DNA from: Halomarinibacterium sp041392125
GTDB taxonomy: Bacteria > Bacteroidota > Bacteroidia > Flavobacteriales > Flavobacteriaceae
NCBI GenBank assembly: GCA_041392125.1
Contig: JAWKMR010000009.1
Location: 1-64,000, forward strand
Length of the DNA stretch: 64,000 nt
Direction of reading: 5' to 3'
The notes below the pieces were generated by a model. That model ran no database searches and was not told where the DNA came from. It saw nothing but the letters and a program-made list of their open reading frames with translations. Position 1 is the first letter of the stretch. Each line of letters opens with the position of its first letter. Below, piece after piece: positions 8,901-16,907 of this stretch. The position numbers and the translations under genes were made by a program.

Positions 8901-9074
8901 TCGGGAGCACAAAAACAAAATTTCAAACTCATTTCGGAAGAATTTGAAAATGCCAAGCGTAAATTTCAAGCGATAAAAGACAAGGAAGGGAAAAAATTCA
9001 ACGATTTTCTCGATAAAAATAATTTAGAAAAGCCCACTATTCAAATTAAGGAGGATTTTTTAAAGAAAACCTAA
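5982..9074 (+). CDS. Large exported BNR/sortilin-like beta-propeller protein
   Basis: About 1030 residues with a signal peptide (cut near DGFSQ). The first 750 residues are made of repeated beta-propeller blades with Asp-box/BNR motifs such as SIDGGATF, SNDGGSTW, STDGGNSW, STDSGKTW and TIDGGKNW, as in the VPS10/sortilin and sialidase folds. The last quarter is a beta-sandwich-like segment followed by Lys/Glu-rich helices. Homologues are usually labelled glycosyl hydrolase, but no catalytic residues can be identified from the repeats. The protein is periplasmic or surface-exposed, with no type IX secretion C-terminal domain visible. The ATG at 5982 was chosen because an earlier TTG lies inside the preceding terminator. 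Confidence 0.85.
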   Translation: MKNILIAALTLAFFISDGFSQEIILKGKELFGDLQARQIGPALMSGRINDIEMHPTNSRIIYIGAAGGGVWKSIDGGATFSPIFDDYVQSIGVVTLDPKDPDNTIWVGTGETWTRNSVSIGNGLYKSNDGGSTWKEITGFKNSERIASIVINPQNTNEIYVGVLGALWSDSDVRGVYKSTDGGNSWAKVLYINPATGASDVIIDPNNPNILYASMWEFRRTAWSFNSGGINSGIYKSTDSGKTWNKIKNGLPEGTLGRIGIALAPSDSTVLYAVIETGEKSTNGLWRSNNSGVTWQHLNNDFGLTVRPFYFSRISIDPRNPDIIVKGGLSGSISRDGGKTFKDLGNMHSDIHDITFHNSESDIMYCATDGGFYRSWNGGTTFEICENLPLSQFYQISVDNETPYNIYGGLQDNGSWYGPSSSPGGIEARDWNSVGYGDGFRVLKHPTKNIIYSEMQGADNVWRYDVDKNKTKTIQPLEETGKPKLRFNWNAPMAISNHQPDRFYMGSQFLHKSDDMGDTWAIISPDLTTNDPNKQNQVASGGLSMDNSGAENHTTIFTIAESPLDENIIWVGTDDGNVQVTFNGGKTWTNVTPNLTGIPSNTWVYHIEASVHGKGTAYAVFDGHTRGDFKPYALKTTDFGKTWTSIISEDIETNAFVRNIQEDYVNKDLLFLGTELGLYVTIDGGKNWSKFTNNMPSVAVHFIDLQKATNDLVMGTHGRGVIILDDISPLRQLNQETLLKDVAFFETKPFTMIEQSGFSGNFGGETQFVGPNRSTAARISYYLKKRHTFGKMELEIQDMQGNKVTSLSPGKSKGINVVTWNFNSAAPKMAEAKTLSFAGFTPKRVPAGKYKVVLTKGKETYEQVIELNYDETSLATLEERKEQEALTNTLFTMVEDLAFMVHELGETQKTAQWVVENNPKGKKDAQKLYDALEVLRKELVITTGDNYVASAEPELREKMGELYANVASSYDQVSGAQKQNFKLISEEFENAKRKFQAIKDKEGKKFNDFLDKNNLEKPTIQIKEDFLKKT

Positions 9075-9092
9075 AGTACTCTAAATGCAGAG

Positions 9093-9122
9093 AACCCTGT
9101 CCAAAAACGACAGGGTTTTTTT
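9093..9122 (+). terminator. Rho-independent terminator
   Basis: AACCCTGTC / GACAGGGTT stem with a 7-base loop and a T run, about 20 bases after the BNR-protein stop. Confidence 0.92.
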
Positions 9123-9203
9123 GTTGAAAGATTTGTTTACAACTAAAGTGGTATGGGTTTCGTATTGGGTTCAATTTTTATAATTTTATTAAAACACACC
9201 ACT

Positions 9204-9611
9204 ATGGAAACCAGAGATGAAGTACTGCTAAGTCTTCGCCCCACCATTATTTCAGCAAAAATTTTGCCCGGAATGTCTTCCGATGAAATTTTTCAAAACC
9301 AAACCCTCCGTCCAGTAACAAAACTTCAGAATGATTTGTTATTGGCTGTTTTCAAAAATTATGTCGCAAAGCATAAAAATGTATTTTACGATCTTTCTAT
9401 TGAAAAGCGATTAGATTACATTGAAAATGCTATTCACAAAGACATGAAATTCAGAAATTCTTTAAAGGGTATTATCATTGGCCAGTTCACTATGGAAGAG
9501 TACGAACGATATATTCAAAATTCTTCTGCTTTGAATAAGCGAATGATGGATATTGTAAAAGACAGACTTAAAAGTAATATCCAACTGCTGGAATATGCAG
9601 ATTTATATTAG
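9204..9611 (+). CDS. Conserved flavobacterial cytoplasmic protein of unknown function
   Basis: A 135-residue, mostly helical, charged protein without a signal or membrane segment. I recognise the sequence style (EIFQNQTLRPVTKLQNDLL, YDLSIEKRLDYIENAI, LKGIIIGQFT) as a small family widely conserved in Flavobacteriia. To my knowledge it is often labelled glyoxalase, a label nothing here supports: there is no VOC beta-alpha-beta module. The ATG at 9204 is preferred to one at 9153, which would add a hydrophobic stretch foreign to the family. The 3' end overlaps the convergent DUF2461 gene by 9 bases. Confidence 0.75.
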   Translation: METRDEVLLSLRPTIISAKILPGMSSDEIFQNQTLRPVTKLQNDLLLAVFKNYVAKHKNVFYDLSIEKRLDYIENAIHKDMKFRNSLKGIIIGQFTMEEYERYIQNSSALNKRMMDIVKDRLKSNIQLLEYADLY

Positions 9612-10280
9612 GGAAACGCCGTTTAAGTCGGTAGTAAGCACTTCGCTCATATAATCGAAATACGGCCGCAGTAAACGATAATGATGCAGAAGATTTTCCT
9701 TAAAATCCGGTGCAATTACCTCTTTGTCTGTAAACTTATGGGTAACGAAAAAACTTTTTAATTGAATTAAATCAATATTGGGATCTTCTTTACTGAATCC
9801 TTTAGGGGCCGTTTTTACTTTGTACTCTTGATTGAATCCTCCAAATGCTTTTTGAAAATCGCTATTGGTTAAAATTTTCCTTATGGGAGCGGCATCCATT
9901 TCAAACTCTTTGCGAATTTTAAGCAAATCCGAAGGATTAGGCTCAAAAAATCCACCGGCCATCATAGTGTTTCCCGGCTCAATACGTAAATAATACCCTC
10001 CTCTTCTATGTTCTCCTGCCCTAATAAAACTTACGCTTCGATGCACATTATATGGGGTTTTGTCGTTGCTAAAACGAATATCTCTGTTAATTCTAAATAT
10101 TTTAAGGGTTTCAATCTGGTCTTTTTCATTAAGCCCTTTTTCTATTTCCAGATAGAATTTTTTTAATGCGTTTTCATTCTCTTGATAAATCTTTTTATTT
10201 GCTTGCATCCAATCCCTATGATTGTTTGCTTTTAAGTCTTTTAAAAAAGTAAAAACAGAAGTAGGAATTATTGCGGTCAT
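9603..10280 (-). CDS. DUF2461 domain protein (TIGR02453 type)
   Basis: A 225-residue protein that fits DUF2461 over nearly its full length: FLKDLKANNHRDWMQANK at the start, then IFRINRDIRFSNDKTPYN, then a GGYYLRIEPG strand followed by GGFFEPNP. The family is found across bacteria and fungi and has no assigned reaction. Conserved Arg, Asp and Tyr residues suggest a binding or catalytic pocket, but this is inference. It is cytoplasmic and monocistronic, convergent with the preceding gene. Confidence 0.88.
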   Translation of the reverse strand: MTAIIPTSVFTFLKDLKANNHRDWMQANKKIYQENENALKKFYLEIEKGLNEKDQIETLKIFRINRDIRFSNDKTPYNVHRSVSFIRAGEHRRGGYYLRIEPGNTMMAGGFFEPNPSDLLKIRKEFEMDAAPIRKILTNSDFQKAFGGFNQEYKVKTAPKGFSKEDPNIDLIQLKSFFVTHKFTDKEVIAPDFKENLLHHYRLLRPYFDYMSEVLTTDLNGVSLI

Positions 10281-10357
10281 AGTCTAAAATTTAGCTTAAA
10301 TATAGTATTTAATTTTTTTTGTACATTTAGATTGAAACAACTTAAAACCAAAAAAAT

Positions 10358-10789
10358 ATGACAACAACCAACAAACCCTCTGCCCTATTTTGGGTAATTG
10401 CTGTTATTGCTCTTATCTGGAACGGTATGGGAGCTATGGCCTACATTGGTCAACAAATGATGTCCCCAGAAGCTTTAGAGATGCTTCCAGAAGCCGAAAG
10501 AGCATTGTATAATGACATTCCTGTTTGGGCAACTTCTGCCTTTGCCATTGCTGTTTGGGGAGGTGTTTTAGGAGCAATTCTCATGCTTTTAAGAAAGAAA
10601 TTGGCTAAAACTGTGTTTCTTATCTCTCTTTTAGGAATTATAGTTCAAATGATCTATAATTTATTTATTAGTGGAGCTATGGATGTGTACGGCCCGGGCG
10701 GCATGATTATGCCGGTTATGGTAATTATCATCGGTATTTTTCTAGTATGGTATTGTACTAAAGCGATAACTAAAGGCTGGCTAAAATAA
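10358..10789 (+). CDS. Small four-helix integral membrane protein, unknown function
   Basis: A 143-residue protein with four hydrophobic segments (about residues 9-30, 58-80, 87-107 and 117-135) and short polar loops. The loop after helix 1 is rich in Met, Pro and Glu. I recognise no enzymatic or transport motif. It has no obvious partners: the upstream gene is divergent and a strong bidirectional terminator follows. The gene is real, judging by length, coding composition and context; the function is unknown. Confidence 0.75.
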   Translation: MTTTNKPSALFWVIAVIALIWNGMGAMAYIGQQMMSPEALEMLPEAERALYNDIPVWATSAFAIAVWGGVLGAILMLLRKKLAKTVFLISLLGIIVQMIYNLFISGAMDVYGPGGMIMPVMVIIIGIFLVWYCTKAITKGWLK

Positions 10790-10805
10790 TTAATGCTAAA
10801 CTTAT

Positions 10806-10844
10806 AAAAAAGCCCCCAAGAGTTGAACACTTGGGGGCTTTTTT
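10806..10844. terminator. Bidirectional Rho-independent terminator
   Basis: A 15-bp perfect stem with core AGCCCCCAAG / CTTGGGGGCT is flanked by A6 and T6, so it can stop both the membrane-protein gene and the convergent coiled-coil operon. Confidence 0.95.
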
Positions 10845-10862
10845 ATAAAAGATTATTTTAAA

Positions 10863-11663
10863 CTATTGTTTTTGATCTTTAGAAAAATCGGAAAGCTTCG
10901 ATTCTTTTTCATCATATTTGGTTTCTGCAGCTTTAATGGCAGCTTCCAGTCGCTTTACTTTTGCCTCTGCAGCATTGATTTTTGCTTCTTTTGAGATAAT
11001 ATCACCTTTGGTTAAATTACCTTCTTCTTTTTCTTTTGCCAATCGGGCTCTAGCATCTTCAATTTTGGCATTAGCCTTTACCAACATTTCTTTTTTAACT
11101 GCAAGATCGTTACGTTCTTTTTCAATTTTTTCTTTGGCAGTAGCAATCTTCTCATCTTTCATGGCAACTGTGGGTTTCCCCTTCGTAACATTAGGAGTTA
11201 CTTTAGGTTTTTCCATAGGTTTGGTTCCTCCTCCTTTGTTTTCATCGCTGGAAGTATTTGTCACTGTCTCAGCGGCAACAGGAGGATTTGTTTTTTTAAT
11301 CTTTTCCATTTTCTCTTCCATTTCAGCTTTTATAGCTGCCTGCTCTTTAGGGTCTTTTGTGGCTTTTAGTTTTTCTGAATACTCAAGACGAAGCTTTCGC
11401 ATCTCATCCATATTTTCTTTAGAAGCATTCCCTTTTTCTTGGCCAGGTTTTCCTTTCATAGTGCTCGCAGCATCCGTAAATGTCCCCCCTTTTGCATCTA
11501 CTTTATCATCAAAATCACTTTTTTGATCTTTTACTTTTTCAATTTCATTTTTGGCTTTAGGAGTTTCTTTTTTAATTTCAGTAGCTTTATCCTGAGCTTG
11601 TGTATTCGCCATTCCAAAAACCAGAAAGAATGCCAAAACGAATTTTAATATGTTATTTTTCAT
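10863..11663 (-). CDS. Exported Lys/Glu-rich coiled-coil protein
   Basis: 266 residues from the ATG at 11663, chosen because it places a clean signal peptide (ending NTQAQ) at the N-terminus; an ATG eight codons upstream is possible. The mature protein is extremely rich in Lys, Glu, Ala and Asp. It has a disordered first half with TNTSSDENKGGGTKP-type linker sequence, then a long predicted coiled coil (about residues 180-260: heptad-like KEKIEKERNDLAVKKEMLV). It is probably periplasmic. It lies 27 bases after a small coiled-coil lipoprotein gene on the same strand. No function is recognisable. Confidence 0.7.
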   Translation of the reverse strand: MKNNILKFVLAFFLVFGMANTQAQDKATEIKKETPKAKNEIEKVKDQKSDFDDKVDAKGGTFTDAASTMKGKPGQEKGNASKENMDEMRKLRLEYSEKLKATKDPKEQAAIKAEMEEKMEKIKKTNPPVAAETVTNTSSDENKGGGTKPMEKPKVTPNVTKGKPTVAMKDEKIATAKEKIEKERNDLAVKKEMLVKANAKIEDARARLAKEKEEGNLTKGDIISKEAKINAAEAKVKRLEAAIKAAETKYDEKESKLSDFSKDQKQ

Positions 11664-11690
11664 TGTAGTATTGTTTAAATTTATCATAAT

Positions 11691-11894
11691 TTAAAGACTG
11701 TCAAGTTCTTCAAGAGTTTCCTCCAGTTCTTGAGCGTTTGTTTCAACTTCATTGGAAATGCTTTCCAATTCTTGGTCTATAGCTTCAACCTCTTCAAGAG
11801 TTGCGTTTAATTCAGCTTCTTCTTTGGCAGTATCTCTACAAGACAATACTGTTACCAACAAAAAAGCAAATAATAGTTTTGAGATAATTTTCAT
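11691..11894 (-). CDS. Small coiled-coil lipoprotein
   Basis: A 67-residue protein: a signal peptide with lipobox VLSC (Cys19), then an almost continuous acidic helix with heptad character (ATLEEVEAIDQELESISNE, ending EETLEELDSL). The layout recalls Lpp-like lipoproteins, a lipid anchor plus a coiled-coil stalk, but there is no C-terminal lysine for peptidoglycan attachment. It lies just upstream of the exported coiled-coil protein, probably in one transcript; a joint envelope role is inference. Confidence 0.7.
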   Translation of the reverse strand: MKIISKLLFAFLLVTVLSCRDTAKEEAELNATLEEVEAIDQELESISNEVETNAQELEETLEELDSL

Positions 11895-12130
11895 AATGTA
11901 TCAGTTAGGTTATGAAAATCAAATTTACAACATTATCGCTAGTAATAAAAAACATACCCCCATATTTTCATATTGAAAAATCTGGAGGTATGCTCAACAG
12001 CTAACTAAACAACCAAACAAATAATCAAACTATTTTGCCTGATTACTCTTATAACAGTTAAAAAGAATTTTTCCCTACCAAAAAAAGCAATTTTTTCGTT
12101 ATGAGGAGTAGTTCAAAAAAATCGAAAACG

Positions 12131-12138
12131 TATCTTTG
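12131..12138 (+). promoter_or_regulatory. -7 promoter box of pheT
   Basis: TATCTTTG lies 24 bases upstream of the pheT ATG. The preceding 230 bases after the small lipoprotein gene hold no ORF or hairpin that I can support. Confidence 0.7.
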
Positions 12139-12162
12139 CTGCTTTTAAAGTGAACACACACA

Positions 12163-14589
12163 ATGAAGATTTCATACAACTGGCTAAAACAATTTATAAA
12201 AATTAATCAAAAGCCCGATGAAGTAGCAGAACTCCTTACCAATTTAGGGCTTGAAGTAGAGGGTGTTGATGCCTTTGTTTCGGTTCCGGGAGGGCTGCAA
12301 GGTGTTGTTGTAGGTCATGTTTTAGAATGTATTCCACACCCCAACGCCGATAGATTAAAACTAACCAAGGTGGATGTGGGAGAAAAAGCACCTTTACAAA
12401 TTGTTTGCGGAGCACCCAATGTTGCTGTAGGTCAGAAAGTCCCGGTTGCTACTATTGGCACTACACTATACGATGCACAAGGAAAACCTTGGGAAATTAA
12501 AAAAGGAAAAATACGCGGTGAAGAAAGCCAGGGAATGATTTGTGCCGAAGACGAATTACATCTGGGAAACAGCCACGAAGGAATTATGGTACTGGATGCT
12601 GCAATAAAAATAGGAACTCCCCTTGCAGAGGTCATGGGAATTGAGAATGATGCTGTTTTTGAAATTGGTTTAACACCTAATCGTGCCGATGCGATGAGCC
12701 ATTGGGGTGTAGCAAGAGATTTACGAGCCGGGTTCTTGCAAAAAAATATTGCTTTAGAATTAATTACTCCCTCTACCAGCAGTTTTCATGTCGCTAACCG
12801 TGCTCTAAAAATTGAAGTTTCGGTAGAGAATCCCGAATTAGCACCACGCTACTGCGGACTTACCGTTAATGGATTAAAAATAGAAGACTCTCCTACTTGG
12901 CTTCAGAATCGATTAAAAGCCATCGGACTTTCGCCCATCAATAATGTGGTAGATATTACCAATTATATTTTGCACGAATTAGGACAACCGCTTCATGCTT
13001 TTGATGCCAGTAAAATTGACGGCGGAAAAGTTGTGGTAAAAACCCTTCCTGAAGGGACTTCTTTTGTAACACTTGATGGAGTTAACAGAAAATTGAATGC
13101 TGAAGATCTTATGATTTGCAATGCAGAAAGTCCTATGTGTATTGCCGGTGTTTTTGGCGGTATGGAAAGTGGGGTCACAAAAACTACCACCAGTATTTTT
13201 TTGGAAAGTGCTTATTTCAATCCCATAAGTATTCGGAAAACAGCCAAAAGACACGGATTAAACACCGATGCCTCTTTCCGTTTTGAACGTGGTATTGATC
13301 CAAATATTACAGAATATGCATTAATGGTTGCCGCCATCATGATAGAAGAAATTGCAGGTGGTGAAATAAGCAGTGATATTGTAGATATTTATCCTAAGAA
13401 AATCAAAGATCATCAGGTGTTTTTAAGTTTTGAAAATACCGCCAAACTGATTGGCGAAGAAATTCCTAAAGAAACCATAAAGCAGATTTTAACCTCGCTG
13501 GAAATAAAAATAAATAATGTTACTGAAACTGGAATAGGTATCACTATTCCGGCCTATCGAAATGATGTTACTCGTGAAGCCGATGTGATTGAAGAAGTGC
13601 TTCGAGTGTATGGGTACAATAAAATTAAAACTTCTATTAAACTTAATGCCTCTATGGCCTCTGTTAAAAAAGTAGAAGATTATAAAATACAGGATAAGGT
13701 TGCAGGACAATTAATAGCATTAGGGTTTCATGAAATGCTGAACAACTCACTTACCAATGAAGCCTTTTACAAGCAGACCAACACAATACAGGAAGCACAT
13801 CACGTAAAAATGCTTAATCCATTGAGCAAGGATTTGGAAATCCTACGCCAGTCTATGCTTTTTGGCGGATTAGATTCTATGGCATTTAATTTAAACCGGA
13901 AAATTGATGCTATAAAATTATTTGAATTCGGAAAAACCTATCATCAATATCCTAATAACAGAGAAGAACACAAACATTTATCGTTATTAGTTTCAGGAAA
14001 TAAAACCAAAGATAACTGGACTTCCTCTCCCCAAAAAACTACGTTCTTTTATACAAAAGGAGTGGTAACCTCACTACTTCAAGGTTTGGGAATTGATAAT
14101 TATGTGGAAAATGATTTAAAAAATGACCTTTTTTCTGAAGGAATTTCCATCCAAAAAGGGAAAAAGCTTTTAGCAGAGCTTGGAATTGTTTCAAAAAAAA
14201 TAACAAAAGATTTCGGAATCGAAGAGGAAGTTTTTTATGTGGATTTTCGATGGGATACCATTTTGCATGAAATTTCAGAAGTAAATATTAAAGTAGCTTC
14301 TATTCCAAAATTCCCAAAAGTAAAACGGGATTTTGCATTATTATTAGATACTGATGTGCGCTTTGGAAGCCTTAAAGAAGCTGCTTTTCAAACAGAAAAG
14401 GAATTGCTTAAAGAAGTCTCGTTATTTGATGTTTACACGGGTAAAAATCTTCCCCATGGCAAAAAAAGCTATGCCCTAAGCTTTACCCTTCAAGATGAAA
14501 AGAAAACTCTTACCGATAAGCAGATTGATAAAATCATGACTAAGCTTCAGCAAAAATTTGAAAGTGATTTTGGAGCTTCTTTACGATAG
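12163..14589 (+). CDS. pheT: Phenylalanine--tRNA ligase beta subunit
   Basis: 808 residues, a normal length for bacterial PheT. Domains in order: N-terminal B1 and tRNA-binding (EMAP-like) OB fold near residues 40-150, the B3/B4 editing region (APRYCGLTVNGL; LPINNVVDITNYI-like near 245-265), the B5 domain, the synthetase-like core, and the C-terminal ferredoxin-fold anticodon-binding domain (IPKFPKVKRDFALLLD onward). It pairs with PheS, not present in this window, to charge tRNA-Phe in the cytoplasm. It has its own promoter and is transcribed alone here. Confidence 0.97.
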   Translation: MKISYNWLKQFIKINQKPDEVAELLTNLGLEVEGVDAFVSVPGGLQGVVVGHVLECIPHPNADRLKLTKVDVGEKAPLQIVCGAPNVAVGQKVPVATIGTTLYDAQGKPWEIKKGKIRGEESQGMICAEDELHLGNSHEGIMVLDAAIKIGTPLAEVMGIENDAVFEIGLTPNRADAMSHWGVARDLRAGFLQKNIALELITPSTSSFHVANRALKIEVSVENPELAPRYCGLTVNGLKIEDSPTWLQNRLKAIGLSPINNVVDITNYILHELGQPLHAFDASKIDGGKVVVKTLPEGTSFVTLDGVNRKLNAEDLMICNAESPMCIAGVFGGMESGVTKTTTSIFLESAYFNPISIRKTAKRHGLNTDASFRFERGIDPNITEYALMVAAIMIEEIAGGEISSDIVDIYPKKIKDHQVFLSFENTAKLIGEEIPKETIKQILTSLEIKINNVTETGIGITIPAYRNDVTREADVIEEVLRVYGYNKIKTSIKLNASMASVKKVEDYKIQDKVAGQLIALGFHEMLNNSLTNEAFYKQTNTIQEAHHVKMLNPLSKDLEILRQSMLFGGLDSMAFNLNRKIDAIKLFEFGKTYHQYPNNREEHKHLSLLVSGNKTKDNWTSSPQKTTFFYTKGVVTSLLQGLGIDNYVENDLKNDLFSEGISIQKGKKLLAELGIVSKKITKDFGIEEEVFYVDFRWDTILHEISEVNIKVASIPKFPKVKRDFALLLDTDVRFGSLKEAAFQTEKELLKEVSLFDVYTGKNLPHGKKSYALSFTLQDEKKTLTDKQIDKIMTKLQQKFESDFGASLR

Positions 14590-14665
14590 AAAGCGAAAAA
14601 AGAGCGGTGCATTGTTAAAATATTGTAGTATTTGGATTTAGTAATTACTTTTAGAAAAAAGTTAA

Positions 14666-15385
14666 ATGCTACCCAAAACGAATATTGAAACTCAATTAAA
14701 AAGAAGCCGCAATAGAAGAACTTCTATTGATTCTCTTATTTCTGAAGTGCATAAAATTCTTGAAGAAAATTCTAAAGAAAGAGCGGTAATCATGGAGGGG
14801 CTTTTTGAAAAAGGAGATCATTCTATTAATAACTTTCAGTTTCATTTGCTAGAAAAACAACATATTTTTCACATTACAGATATCGAAAAAATTTGTGTTG
14901 ATTATCGCCTTCGGTTTTTAGATACACATTTTTTTAAAGGTCCCATTCCTGAAGAAGCCATCTCAAAAATTAGAGCTATTGAAAAAGGGCATCGAACAAG
15001 TCTTCATAATTTAAAAATTATGGCTCCTGCTAAACTCTTAAAACTTGAAAATGCAGACGACCCGTTGCTTTTTGCCCCCATGGGAAACAACTATTATTAT
15101 TTAATTCATAAATGGGGCAACGACTTACATCCACTACGAAAGTGGTTAATGTGGCCTTACAAAACCTTTGAAAATCTTGTTATTACTCTGTTCTTTCTGA
15201 GTATAATACTAACCGCCATAACGCCTATGCAAGCTTTTACAAAAAATCCGGTAACCCAAACAGAATACCTACTTATGTTTCTGTTTATGTTTAAAGCGGT
15301 AGCAGGAATTGTGTTGTTTTACGGTTTTGCCAAAGGTAAAAACTTTAACACTGCCATTTGGAATAGTAAGTATTACAATGGGTAA
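14666..15385 (+). CDS. Hypothetical protein with two C-terminal membrane helices
   Basis: A 239-residue protein. About 165 cytoplasmic-type residues come first, with a charged helical start and a histidine- and aromatic-rich middle (KQHIFHITDIEKIC, DTHFFKGPIPEEA). Two hydrophobic helices follow near residues 170-190 and 207-228, with a short polar tail. I recognise no family. The N-terminal part may be a sensor or scaffold held at the inner membrane; this is inference. It lies 76 bases downstream of pheT on the same strand, with no clear terminator between. Confidence 0.65.
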   Translation: MLPKTNIETQLKRSRNRRTSIDSLISEVHKILEENSKERAVIMEGLFEKGDHSINNFQFHLLEKQHIFHITDIEKICVDYRLRFLDTHFFKGPIPEEAISKIRAIEKGHRTSLHNLKIMAPAKLLKLENADDPLLFAPMGNNYYYLIHKWGNDLHPLRKWLMWPYKTFENLVITLFFLSIILTAITPMQAFTKNPVTQTEYLLMFLFMFKAVAGIVLFYGFAKGKNFNTAIWNSKYYNG

Positions 15386-15408
15386 ATGTTATTAAAGTAA
15401 TTTACAAT

Positions 15409-16764
15409 CTACACCATTTCTGCGGCTTCTTCACCTGTATTGATGGCTCCTTCCATAAACCCCTGCCAATCTGCCAAATGCTCTCCGGCAAAATGGGTAT
15501 GTATAAATGGCTCTTTCAAAATTGGCATCACTCTAAACCACTGATCCTTACCATACATTGCATAGGCCCCTTTTGAATAGTTGTCATTACCCCAATAATA
15601 ATTAGTTTGACTACTTAATTTACTCGTCACATTTCCGAAATGAGGGTTGAGTGTTTCGGCAATGGCTTTTGCGTTCCATACATCACTCTGATTCGCAACA
15701 ACTGCCGCTTTTTCACCAATAGTGTACGAAATAAGCACCCCTTTAGTAGATTTTTGATTTTTGGTAGCATGATAAAAATAATGTGGACTTTGATCTGTTA
15801 CCATATCAAAGCTTTCGTCTTTCCAAAAACGTTCATTAAACACTAACGCATGCTTATTAATTCGGGCGTATTGGAGTTCATTAATCGCATTCATCTTCTC
15901 TTCAGGCAACCCCGGTTGCCAATCAATTTTGCGCATTGCAAAAGTTGGAATGGTACAAATTAGCTTGTCTGCTTCAAAAAATTGTCCGTTATCACAATAA
16001 ACTTTTACGGTACTACCCTCTTGTACAATTTTAGTAACGGTATGCTTTAATACTATTTTTTCTTTTCCAATCTTTTCAGCAAGACGTTCTGCAAGCATTC
16101 CATTACCTCCTTTAATTTTAAGGTCCATTTCATTTTTTTCACTACTTTCAGCGTATTCGGCTAAAGCAGCAAAAGAAGATACTTGCCGGATGCTTTCACC
16201 AAAATCAGTACTGTCAAGAAGCTCTCTAATATCCAAATCACGGCCATCGCAACCATTATTTACCAGATAACGCCACCAGTCCATCTTGTCTAGAATCAGT
16301 TTTTCATTTTCAGAAAGATGGGCATAATTTTCTAATAAACGAGTCATGGTTTTGTTCCAGTTTTCACTGTAATCCCAAGTACCTGCCGGAGCGTATTGGC
16401 CTTTATAAATTAAGTGTGTATCAAACTGATTATTTTGTAGTTCCAAACCCAACTCACCACATAATTCCTGAATACGAGTATGCGAATTTCCTACCCACTC
16501 GGCTCCCAATTCAATAACAAGATTTGAATCTATGGAGTGTGAGAAAACACGTCCTCCTATACGCGATCGGCTTTCCAAAACAATGCAATTGATATTGCGT
16601 TGTTTTAACTTGTATGCTGCTGCAAGTCCTGCAAAGCCTGCACCAATAATTATTACTGAAGTTTCTTTTGGGGTGAAAATACTTCCGAAAGAAGGGGTTG
16701 GCAATAGAATACTACCTGTGGCAGCAACCGTTGCCTGCTGAATAAATTTTCTGCGAGTAGTCAT
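15409..16764 (-). CDS. Tat-exported flavin monoamine oxidase-family enzyme
   Basis: A 451-residue FAD-dependent amine oxidase. The N-terminus MTTRRKFIQQ plus a hydrophobic stretch is a twin-arginine signal, so the enzyme is exported folded with its flavin. The dinucleotide motif IIIGAGFAGLAAA sits at residues 38-50, followed by the RIGGRVFS substrate-side motif. The C-terminal AGEHLADWQGFMEGAINTGEEAA closes the FAD site as in monoamine and polyamine oxidases. It likely oxidises an amine with O2 as acceptor in the periplasm; the substrate is unknown. Monocistronic. Confidence 0.88.
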   Translation of the reverse strand: MTTRRKFIQQATVAATGSILLPTPSFGSIFTPKETSVIIIGAGFAGLAAAYKLKQRNINCIVLESRSRIGGRVFSHSIDSNLVIELGAEWVGNSHTRIQELCGELGLELQNNQFDTHLIYKGQYAPAGTWDYSENWNKTMTRLLENYAHLSENEKLILDKMDWWRYLVNNGCDGRDLDIRELLDSTDFGESIRQVSSFAALAEYAESSEKNEMDLKIKGGNGMLAERLAEKIGKEKIVLKHTVTKIVQEGSTVKVYCDNGQFFEADKLICTIPTFAMRKIDWQPGLPEEKMNAINELQYARINKHALVFNERFWKDESFDMVTDQSPHYFYHATKNQKSTKGVLISYTIGEKAAVVANQSDVWNAKAIAETLNPHFGNVTSKLSSQTNYYWGNDNYSKGAYAMYGKDQWFRVMPILKEPFIHTHFAGEHLADWQGFMEGAINTGEEAAEMV

Positions 16765-16907
16765 AACGGATGGTTGTTGATTTTAAAATGATATATTTTG
16801 AAAAATTGAATTCTTTTCAAAAAGTATTTTCACATCCGTTATGCCGTATCACATACTTTATTTTCAGCTCAAAGCACCTCTTTTAATGGCCAACTTTTAA
16901 ATCGGTT

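Noticed and set aside
8100..9074. Type IX secretion C-terminal sorting domain on the BNR protein
   Set aside because: The end is Lys/Glu-rich helix with no beta-sandwich sorting motif.
10918..11526. A 202-codon plus-strand open frame rich in Ser, Phe and Ala
   Set aside because: It is antisense to the Lys/Glu-rich coiled-coil gene. Its composition is what the complement of AAR/GAR-rich codons gives, and it has no promoter or domain.
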